This document shows positions 16,516 through 22,030 of a DNA stretch of 22,030 bases, piece after piece. This stretch comes from Betaproteobacteria bacterium (GTDB taxonomy: Bacteria > Pseudomonadota > Gammaproteobacteria > Burkholderiales > Burkholderiaceae). The stretch is from positions 1 to 22,030 of the forward strand of contig RFXC01000044.1 of assembly GCA_009921765.1 (NCBI GenBank), given 5' to 3'. Numbering within the stretch: the stretch's first letter is position 1; the number at the start of each line of letters is the position of its first letter. Below the pieces are notes generated by a model. It did not search any database, was not told where the DNA came from, and was given only the letters and a program-made list of their open reading frames with translations. The translations under genes and the position numbers were made by a program.

Positions 16516-17379
16516 TCAACCGCCCCGCAGGCTGTCGAAGACTTCTGAGAACGATGGCTGGTTGTGGTGACTGATGCACGCACGCGCCGCCTCGATCACC
16601 ACCGGTTGGGGATGGCCCTTCAGGTTGGCGACCAGCATCTGGTGAATGACGTTGTAGACCTGTGACTCTTCGTCGACGATCTGGCCCAGGCGCCCCGCGA
16701 ACGGTTCGAACATGCCGTAGGACAGGAACACGCCCAGCATGGTACCCACCAGTGCCGCGCCGATCAGCGCACCCAGCACTGCGGGGGGCTGGTCGATTGC
16801 GCCCATGGTTTTCACCACGCCCAGCACGCACGCCACGATGCCCAGCGCCGGCATGGAACCCGCCATGGTGGTGAGCGCCGCGGGCGCCCGCATCGCCTCG
16901 TGGTGGTGCAGCTTGATGGCGGTTTTCATGATGTCGTCCACCGCGTCGGCATCGAGATTGCCCTGAGAGATGATCGCGAGCCGCAGCGGATCGCAGATCA
17001 TCTGAACGATGGAGTGGTCTTTGGCGAGCTTGGGGAATTCGCCGAAGATTGGGCTCGAGTCTGGGTTTTCGACATGCGCTTCCAGCGCCACCACCCCTTC
17101 CTTTTTCATGACGGCGAGCAGCTTGCCGACCATCACGATGAGGTTGAGGTAGTCCTCCTGCTTCCACTTGGGGCCGGAGATGCACTTGCCGATGCCGCCC
17201 ATCGCGGCTTTGAAAATATCGAAGCTGTTCCCCACCAGCGCGGCGCCGATGGCGGCACCCGCGATGATGATGAACTCGAACGGGGCTGCCTTGATGATGG
17301 GCGCCATCTTGCCGCCGGCAAGAACGTATCCCCCGAGCACCGCCCCGAACACAACTGCAAGACCGACAAAGAAGAACAT
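16516..17379 (-). CDS. motA: Flagellar motor stator protein MotA
   Basis: MotA, the multi-spanning partner of MotB, couples ion flow to torque on FliG. The protein has 287 residues, the usual length, with four hydrophobic segments (about 1-21, 34-50, 170-192 and 200-221). The channel proline equivalent to E. coli P173 is P177 in MAGSMPALGIVAC. The cytoplasmic region with E100 (equivalent to the E98 torque residue) and a conserved C-terminal cytoplasmic tail are present. Start ATG 17379 has GAGGG upstream, which overlaps the stop codon of the small gene before it, a sign of coupled translation. Overlapping frame 16484-17392 on the same strand is a shadow. Confidence 0.95.
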   Translation of the reverse strand: MFFFVGLAVVFGAVLGGYVLAGGKMAPIIKAAPFEFIIIAGAAIGAALVGNSFDIFKAAMGGIGKCISGPKWKQEDYLNLIVMVGKLLAVMKKEGVVALEAHVENPDSSPIFGEFPKLAKDHSIVQMICDPLRLAIISQGNLDADAVDDIMKTAIKLHHHEAMRAPAALTTMAGSMPALGIVACVLGVVKTMGAIDQPPAVLGALIGAALVGTMLGVFLSYGMFEPFAGRLGQIVDEESQVYNVIHQMLVANLKGHPQPVVIEAARACISHHNQPSFSEVFDSLRGG

Positions 17380-17388
17380 GGCAAGCCC

Positions 17389-17586
17389 TCAAGACTTAAA
17401 CAGGCACCACACCCCGATGCACCAGCCAAAGGCCAGTTGCAGTCCAAAATCGATCAGGTTGCCGACAATGGCGACAGGAATTCCGAGGTAGGCGATGCAC
17501 AGGGCCAGTCCCGCGAGGGTCAGCCTCGGTTTCGGGATATCGTGGCCCAGCACCACGTGCCGCCCTGTTTTTTCCGTCCTGGCCAA
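17389..17586 (-). CDS. Small two-helix membrane protein upstream of motA, unknown function
   Basis: A 65-residue protein, basic N-terminus (ARTEKTGRH) followed by two hydrophobic helices (about 23-42 and 45-63) that end CLFKS. Its stop lies nine bases before motA and overlaps the motA ribosome binding site, so it is likely the first gene of the motAB transcript. The start is uncertain: TTG 17586 is the frame's usable start, and an internal GTG near residue 10 is an alternative. There is no ATG. I do not recognise the family. The compact, hydrophobic composition and the tight spacing make it a probable real gene. Confidence 0.65.
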   Translation of the reverse strand: MARTEKTGRHVVLGHDIPKPRLTLAGLALCIAYLGIPVAIVGNLIDFGLQLAFGWCIGVWCLFKS

Positions 17587-17665
17587 ACTCAGCAGTGGTA
17601 AGGGGTAATCGGCATGGGGCTCGGGTTCTTGACCGCGGGGCAGCCCCGGCGCGTGAGGTTTGCCT

Positions 17666-17676
17666 ATTATATCGGC
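17666..17676 (-). promoter_or_regulatory. possible promoter of the small gene-motA-motB transcript
   Basis: On the minus strand 17671-17666 reads TATAAT, a perfect sigma-70 -10, and 17676-17669 reads GCCGATAT, 7 of 8 bases of the flagellar sigma-28 (FliA) -10 consensus GCCGATAA. Neither has a convincing -35: GTCCCA sits 17 bases before the first, and no TAAA lies 15 bases before the second. It is about 80 bases before the small gene and directly beside the divergent gene's ATG at 17677. Confidence 0.45.
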
Positions 17677-18603
17677 ATGAATCTGATCTGGGACCCCGGC
17701 TCACCAAAAGTCTGGGATGCATTTCATCGTGAGCACCACGGTGCGCTCCAGCAGAGCTGGGGCTATGGCGCGGCACTGGCTCGGCTGGGTGTGCGGGTAC
17801 ACCGGGCGCTGGTGGAGCTCGAGGGCCAGCCGGTGGGGCTGGCCCAGTTCATCTGCCGGCGCATTCCGGGCTACCTGTCGCTCTCTTCCTGCACCCGAGG
17901 CCCGGTCTGGGCGCCTGGGCTGGATGCGCAGGCGCGACACGCACTGTACCGGCGGCTGCGCACCGAGCTGCCGGCGCCGAGGCTTCGCGTCACGCTGTTT
18001 TCGCCCGATCGGACCGCGGAGGAGCTTGTCCCCGCCGAAGTCGCGGGTTTGCGACGGGTGATGACCGGCTATTCCACGGTCGTGCTCAACCTCACCCAGC
18101 CGCCCGAGACGCTGCGCGCGGCCTTCGACGGCAAATGGCGAAACCGGCTGGTCAAGGCAGAAACCGAGAAGAAGCTGCAGGTTCACGTCAACTCGAATAT
18201 TCCCAAATGCCGGGAACTCCTAGAGCGCGAGGGCCGGCAGCGGGAGTCGCGCAACTTCCACGGCCTGCCGACCGACTTCGTGACCCACTGGATCGACGTT
18301 GCCGCATCGCCCGCCGCCGCGTTCGTGATCGCGCGCGCGGATTTCGAGGGCAAGACGGTCGCTGCCATGCTGTTTCTGCTGCACGGAAGCGTTGCGACCT
18401 ACCATATCGGCTGGGCCGACGACACCGGCCGCGACCTGAACGCGCACAATCTGCTCCTTTGGCGGGCCTCGCTCCTTCTGCGTGAGCGGGGCCTGACCGC
18501 CATCGACCTGGGGGGGGTCAACACGCATTCCCTCCCGGGTATTTCGCGATTCAAACTGGGAACCGGTGGCACAGTCCGCACGCTGGCCGGCACCTATTTA
18601 TGA
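17677..18603 (+). CDS. FemAB/GNAT-type acyl- or aminoacyltransferase-like protein
   Basis: Of 308 residues from ATG 17677, this resembles the peptidoglycan-bridge FemAB and GNAT-fold acyltransferase family used for cell-envelope modification. Supporting features are a double-domain layout, the segment DGKWRNRLVKAETEK in the middle, a core beta-strand region (AAMLFLLHGSVATYHIGW), and the C-terminal NAHNLLLWRASLL...IDLGGV with a closing FKLGTGG, as in FemAB proteins. It lacks a signal peptide and is probably cytoplasmic. An upstream in-frame ATG (17614) adds 21 residues with no family match, so I prefer 17677. There is almost no leader: the AT-rich patch TATTAT ends seven bases before the ATG. 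Its stop overlaps the start of the next gene by four bases. Acceptor and donor unknown. Confidence 0.65.
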   Translation: MNLIWDPGSPKVWDAFHREHHGALQQSWGYGAALARLGVRVHRALVELEGQPVGLAQFICRRIPGYLSLSSCTRGPVWAPGLDAQARHALYRRLRTELPAPRLRVTLFSPDRTAEELVPAEVAGLRRVMTGYSTVVLNLTQPPETLRAAFDGKWRNRLVKAETEKKLQVHVNSNIPKCRELLEREGRQRESRNFHGLPTDFVTHWIDVAASPAAAFVIARADFEGKTVAAMLFLLHGSVATYHIGWADDTGRDLNAHNLLLWRASLLLRERGLTAIDLGGVNTHSLPGISRFKLGTGGTVRTLAGTYL

Positions 18604-19067
18604 CGGGAGTGACCGAAATGGTCGCAGGGCTGCGCAGCCGTTCGACGGGCATCCGGGTGCTGACCCTGGCGCCGCTCCTACTTTGCATGGTCACGAACCA
18701 GGCCCTCGGCCAGACCGTGGAGTCGCCCTGGGAAAAACTGGGCGACACCCCTGCGCTCACGCTCTACATGGACCGGACGACCCTGCAGCGGGACGGTGCC
18801 ATCCGGCGAGTGCTCGAGATGCAGGACCTCAAGGTGCCTGATCCCGACGGCGTGATGTCGCGCCGCTACACCAATGAATACGATTGCGACAATCAGATGC
18901 ACCGGATCGGCCGCATGACCAGCTGGGCCGGGCCGCAGCTCACTGGCCGAAAGGTTTTCGATATTTCCGAGTGGGGCTACTGGCGAAAGATTCCACCCAA
19001 CGGGCTGTTCACGCTTGGCTTCAAGCGGCTTTGCCCGCCGCGGGCGGGCGAATCGCTGAGTCCTTGA
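18600..19067 (+). CDS. Small secreted protein, surface-adhesin-E-like pattern
   Basis: The ATG overlaps the preceding stop as ATGA, so translation is probably coupled. The protein is 155 residues with an N-terminal hydrophobic segment (about 18-37) ending QALGQ, a Sec signal peptide. The mature part has WEKLG...LTLYMDRTTLQRDGAIRRVLEM, then C96 and C145, and a late WRKIPPNG. This W...Y.D..T...G...V...P..C pattern resembles the small Adhesin_E (surface-adhesin protein E) family common in betaproteobacteria. Function in that family is poorly known; host-surface binding is documented only for Haemophilus protein E. Its 3' end overlaps the convergent gene by 47 bases. Confidence 0.7.
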   Translation: MTGVTEMVAGLRSRSTGIRVLTLAPLLLCMVTNQALGQTVESPWEKLGDTPALTLYMDRTTLQRDGAIRRVLEMQDLKVPDPDGVMSRRYTNEYDCDNQMHRIGRMTSWAGPQLTGRKVFDISEWGYWRKIPPNGLFTLGFKRLCPPRAGESLSP

Positions 19068-19902
19068 ATGACGGCGCCTTCACCCGCATCAGGAAGCGCT
19101 CGAGCTGGTCCTTGCTGATGCCGATGGGGGTTCGCAGCTGATAGAAGCGAACCTTCTCGGTGCAGGGCGGCACCGGCAACGTGCCCTCATACACCTGATA
19201 GCTTAGATTTTCGGGCAGCAGCTGGGTGGGGTCGATCGAGATATTTGAGATGGTGGCTTCGGGTGCGCCCTTGTTGGGGAGATTGTTCAGGATCTGCCAG
19301 ATGGTGCGGTGCTGAAACGCAGACTCCCGAATCGGCACGCTCACCACGACGGTCTGGCCCGAGGCGATTCGATGAACCAGATGGGCCACCAGCGACACGG
19401 GCTTGCCATCAACCTGCCCACCCTCGGGCCGGTAAAAATGGATGCGGACCAGATCGAAGATCTCGGGGCCGATTTTGAGCGAGCTGCCCGCAGCGGCCGT
19501 GACGATGGCTGATTGACCATCGTTGGAAACCCGCAGCACACCGGGCTTGTAGCGCATTTCCAGGGGCTGGCGGGCGAACTGCGCCTGGTCCAGCGTGCGA
19601 TTGGGCCCCGGCGCGGGACAGGCCTGGGCAAGGCCTCCCGTCTTGGGCGGCTCGGCCGACTGCTGCTGAGCGGCGAGCAGCGCATTCTGGGCGGCAAGTT
19701 CACGGAGCTTTTCTTCCAGTGTTTCGATTTCACCCTTGAGCGAGCGGATCTGGCCGCGCAGATCCTTGGCCTGCGCGCCGGATCGTTCGAGCTGCTCGCG
19801 AAGGTCTGATGCCTGCTTCGCTTTGACGAACGACACGGTGCCCAACACTGCAACCAGGATGACGGCAAGCAGAATGAGCGCCAGGCGAAGAATGACTTTC
19901 AT
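19021..19902 (-). CDS. Membrane-anchored coiled-coil protein with degenerate alpha-carbonic anhydrase domain
   Basis: From ATG 19902 the protein has 293 residues: one N-terminal hydrophobic helix (4-27), a coiled coil (about 30-82, heptad-rich with Leu, Glu, Lys), then a domain (about 95-275) that matches alpha-carbonic anhydrase landmarks: IHFYRPEGGQVDGK (154-167) and AHLVH (173-177), then LLP, YEGTLPVPPC (238-247), LRTPIGIS and DQLERF. Compared with human CA II, H94 and H119 seem kept (H155, H174), but H96 is Y157, E117 is V172 and T199 is P243. With one zinc ligand and the catalytic threonine gone, it is unlikely to hydrate CO2. C95 and C247 could form the family disulfide. The upstream TTG 19962 or ATG 19944 would add up to 20 residues; I prefer the start before the anchor helix. 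Confidence 0.75.
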   Translation of the reverse strand: MKVILRLALILLAVILVAVLGTVSFVKAKQASDLREQLERSGAQAKDLRGQIRSLKGEIETLEEKLRELAAQNALLAAQQQSAEPPKTGGLAQACPAPGPNRTLDQAQFARQPLEMRYKPGVLRVSNDGQSAIVTAAAGSSLKIGPEIFDLVRIHFYRPEGGQVDGKPVSLVAHLVHRIASGQTVVVSVPIRESAFQHRTIWQILNNLPNKGAPEATISNISIDPTQLLPENLSYQVYEGTLPVPPCTEKVRFYQLRTPIGISKDQLERFLMRVKAPSFKDSAIRPPAAGKAA

Positions 19903-19943
19903 GATCGGATGTCCCGGGGAACCTGCTGCAACGCAAGGCAACA

Positions 19944-19959
19944 TCTGCCCTTGGGCAGA
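19944..19959. other. 7-base inverted repeat in the divergent intergenic region
   Basis: TCTGCCC and GGGCAGA flank two bases (TT) as a near-perfect 16-base dyad, 42 bases upstream of the carbonic anhydrase-like start and about 100 bases before the divergent gene at 20060. It could be an operator for a regulator or a leader hairpin. Confidence 0.3.
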
Positions 19960-20059
19960 CAAACTTGAGAGTTACTGCTTTCGGTCGAGAAGCGTCGAGC
20001 GCTTTGGCCGATCCGCTGCTAGTATCATCGGCACCGGACTGCGTGGCTTGAGTGCCATT

Positions 20060-20554
20060 ATGAACAAATTGCTTGGCGGTATCGTGATCGGCGCGCTGCT
20101 CACGGCCAGTATCTACGGCCTCGTGAACATGGTGTTCGATGAAAGCAGTGCTCCTGAAATCCCGCAGGACATCCTCGCCCAGCGGCGCTCGGGCATGATG
20201 GATCTCATCTGTGAGCTGCAGCTCGATCTCGATGGGCAGCTAGCGCTCGGCATCAACGCGAACGAACCCGCGCGCATGTCGCTCGCCCAGATCGACTTCG
20301 ACCGCAAGTCGGGCTGGTACCAGGGGCGGCTGTCCATCTCGGAGGGGCGCGCCGGCAATCTCACCGTGGTCGGTCCGCGCCTCATCGTGAGCCGCCCCGC
20401 CATGTTCCAGCGCTTCGGCGTCACCATCAGCAAGGAAGAATTCGTGATCGACCGCAGCAACGGCTCGTTCACCCAATCCATCAGCACCCAGGATGGCCGC
20501 AACATCACCCTGATCCGGGGCACTTGCGCGCAGGTCATCAAGCCGCCTTTCTGA
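20060..20554 (+). CDS. Unknown protein with N-terminal membrane anchor
   Basis: A 164-residue protein from ATG 20060; the frame is open upstream to 19736, but the membrane helix (5-25, GGIVIGALLTASIYG) begins right after this ATG. The rest is soluble and beta-rich, with two cysteines (C51, C156) that could form a disulfide outside the cytoplasm. Pairs of beta-strand motifs (GWYQGRLSISEG, GNLTVVG, NITLIRGTC) resemble a small lipocalin- or beta-sandwich-like domain, but I do not recognise a family. No strong ribosome binding site is seen. It is divergent from the carbonic anhydrase-like gene, 157 bases away. Confidence 0.75.
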   Translation: MNKLLGGIVIGALLTASIYGLVNMVFDESSAPEIPQDILAQRRSGMMDLICELQLDLDGQLALGINANEPARMSLAQIDFDRKSGWYQGRLSISEGRAGNLTVVGPRLIVSRPAMFQRFGVTISKEEFVIDRSNGSFTQSISTQDGRNITLIRGTCAQVIKPPF

Positions 20555-20632
20555 ACGGTTCGCTGTTGGCCGTGCACCGGGCCGCCCGTCGGCGGTGATG
20601 TTGCGACGCAACACGGGTCATGGCCAGCCGGG

Positions 20633-20638
20633 TATACT
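20633..20638 (+). promoter_or_regulatory. possible -10 box for the RNA helicase gene
   Basis: TATACT, one mismatch from the -10 consensus, lies in the 219-base gap before the helicase. No good -35 sits at 17 bases. If used, it gives a leader of about 130 bases that includes a long C/T-rich stretch (about 20667-20690). Long leaders are known for cold-shock DEAD-box helicases, but regulation here is not shown. Confidence 0.3.
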
Positions 20639-20773
20639 GCAAGTCGGCGTTCATCCAGTCCGATCGCTGCCTTTCCTCCTCCCCCCCGACGATCCTCTCC
20701 GTCTTCCCGACTGGTGCCGCAGCCTTCAGGCTGGTCGGCAGGTCGACGCAGTGCATCGCCTTGACGGAACTCC

Positions 20774-22030
20774 ATGAGCTTTTCTTCTCTCGGCCTCGCC
20801 GAACCGCTGGTTCGCGCGGTCACCGAACTCGGTTATTCACAGCCCACCCCCATCCAGACCCAGGCGATTCCCGCTGTGCTGGCGGGCGGTGATTTACTCG
20901 CCGCTGCCCAGACCGGCACCGGAAAAACCGCCGGATTTGTGCTGCCCATTCTGCAGCGTCTCATGCAGACGGCGCCTGCCCAGGCCACCGGTCCGGCGCC
21001 GAGCGCCGGCGCTCAGGCGGGCCGCCCCCATGCAGGCCAGGCGCGGCACGCCCGAGGCCCAGGCATTCGGGCCCTCATTCTCACTCCCACTCGCGAACTG
21101 GCCGCGCAGGTCGAGGAAAACGTGCGCGACTACGGCCGGCACCTGCCGTTGCGTTCGATGGCCATGTTTGGCGGGGTCAACATCAACCCGCAGATCGACC
21201 AGCTGCGCCGCGGTGTCGACATTCTCGTGGCCACCCCGGGGCGGCTGCTCGACCATGTTTCGCAGCGCACGGTGGATCTGTCATCAGTCGAAATCCTGGT
21301 GCTCGATGAAGCCGACCGGATGCTCGACATGGGCTTCATTCACGACATCCGGCGGGTGCTGTCGCTTTTGCCCAAAAAGCGGCAAAACCTGCTCTTTTCC
21401 GCCACGTTCTCTGACGACATCCGCTCGCTCGCCAATGGCCTTCTCGACCGGCCGGCCAGCATCGAAGTCGCGCGTCGCAACGCGCCTGCCGAAGCGGTGG
21501 AGCAGACGGTGCTGCTCGTCAATCGCGATGCAAAGAAAGAGCTCCTCGCGCATCTCATTCGCGAGCGTGCGTGGTTTCAGGTGCTGGTCTTCACGCGCAC
21601 CAAGCACGGCGCCAATCGCCTGGCTGAATACCTCGAGAAGGTCGGCATCAGCGCCCTCGCCATTCACGGCAACAAGAGCCAGAGCGCACGGACCCGCGCG
21701 CTTGCCGGGTTCAAGGACAACTCCCTCCAGGTGCTGGTGGCAACCGACATCGCAGCGCGAGGGATCGACATCGACGAACTGCCCCATGTGGTGAATTTCG
21801 AGCTTCCGAACGTCTCTGAAGACTATGTGCACCGGATCGGTCGCACGGGTCGAGCCGGGGCGGCCGGTCAGGCCGTGTCGCTGGTCTGCGTCGACGAGTT
21901 TGAGTTTCTGCGCGGCATCGAGAAGCTGATCGGACGGACGCTACCCCGCGAAACCGTGGCGGGCTTCGAACCTGATCTGAGCGTGCGCCCTGAGCCGATC
22001 CCGATGGGTGGCGGGCGGGTGATGCGGCCA
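20774..22030 (+). CDS. rhlE: DEAD-box ATP-dependent RNA helicase, RhlE-like (3' end missing)
   Basis: An ATP-dependent RNA helicase that probably acts in ribosome assembly, RNA decay or cold adaptation. 419 codons are visible with no stop, so the C-terminus is cut. Motifs in order: Q motif with F3 and PTPIQ (24-28), Walker A AQTGTGKT (45-52), PTREL (105-109), TPGR, DEAD (178-181), SAT (209-211), then in the second domain ARGIDI and [11 protein letters not shown] loop rich in Ala, Gly, Pro and His (about 66-96) sits between motifs I and Ia, as is common in RhlE-type proteins of betaproteobacteria. RhlE is favoured over other paralogues by the start FSSLGL and the [11 protein letters not shown] context, but the deciding C-terminal tail is outside the window. 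Confidence 0.9.
   Translation, partial: MSFSSLGLAEPLVRAVTELGYSQPTPIQTQAIPAVLAGGDLLAAAQTGTGKTAGFVLPILQRLMQTAPAQATGPAPSAGAQAGRPHAGQARHARGPGIRALILTPTRELAAQVEENVRDYGRHLPLRSMAMFGGVNINPQIDQLRRGVDILVATPGRLLDHVSQRTVDLSSVEILVLDEADRMLDMGFIHDIRRVLSLLPKKRQNLLFSATFSDDIRSLANGLLDRPASIEVARRNAPAEAVEQTVLLVNRDAKKELLAHLIRERAWFQVLVFTRTKHGANRLAEYLEKVGISALAIHGNKSQSARTRALAGFKDNSLQVLVATDIAARGIDIDELPHVVNFELPNVSEDYVHRIGRTGRAGAAGQAVSLVCVDEFEFLRGIEKLIGRTLPRETVAGFEPDLSVRPEPIPMGGGRVMRP

Noticed and set aside
16484..17392. 302-codon minus-strand frame overlapping motA
   Set aside because: Arg/Gly/His-rich shadow frame without hydrophobic segments; motA in the other frame has all family motifs and a ribosome binding site.
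20889..21794. 301-codon plus-strand frame overlapping the helicase
   Set aside because: Shifted frame, Arg/Ser/Pro-rich. The helicase motifs lie in the frame starting at 20774, which runs off the window end.

Overview
The window looks like chromosomal DNA of a GC-rich betaproteobacterium, most likely of the order Burkholderiales. The grounds are the gene order petA-petB-petC-sspA-sspB followed by tRNA-Thr, a tripartite-tricarboxylate (Bug/TctC-type) receptor gene, the beta/gamma-type spacing of haem ligands in cytochrome b, and a RhlE-like helicase. I have not compared it with any database. There are no stretches over 300 bases without a gene, and no insertion sequence, CRISPR array, rRNA or integrase.

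Region 1 (1-5078) is core. It holds the first codons of a leftward gene, then a rightward cluster: Rieske protein, cytochrome b and cytochrome c1 of the bc1 complex, the stringent starvation protein SspA, the ClpXP adaptor SspB and tRNA-Thr(TGT). SspB is abnormal: a usual-sized folded domain is joined to a very long Pro/Ala-rich tail that ends in a ClpX-binding-like motif.

Region 2 (5079-9760) is metabolic and probably accessory. It has a secreted Bug-type solute receptor (rightward), a FAD-dependent dehydrogenase (leftward), and a divergent FMN/4Fe-4S/FAD enzyme of the trimethylamine dehydrogenase/dienoyl-CoA reductase type. Uptake of an organic acid followed by flavin-dependent redox steps is a reasonable guess; the substrate cannot be told.

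Region 3 (9790-17586, all leftward) reads, in order of transcription: a small two-helix membrane protein, motA, motB, and a giant gene of about 1,890 codons. The giant protein is the most unusual object here. It joins a serralysin-type zinc metalloprotease and RTX calcium repeats to two cyclophilin-type prolyl isomerase domains, four Ig-like repeats and a dockerin/EF-hand-like C-terminal region. An Ig-cyclophilin-Ig block of about 375 residues is duplicated inside it.

Region 4 (17677-20554) carries envelope-type genes: a FemAB/GNAT-like acyltransferase overlapping by 4 bases a small secreted protein with an adhesin-E-like pattern; a leftward, membrane-anchored coiled-coil protein whose C-terminal half looks like an alpha-carbonic anhydrase that has lost catalytic residues; and an unknown membrane-anchored protein. 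Region 5 (20774-end) is a DEAD-box RNA helicase, RhlE-like, cut by the window edge.

Best candidates for something undescribed are the protease-cyclophilin-dockerin giant protein, the degenerate membrane carbonic anhydrase and the long-tailed SspB.
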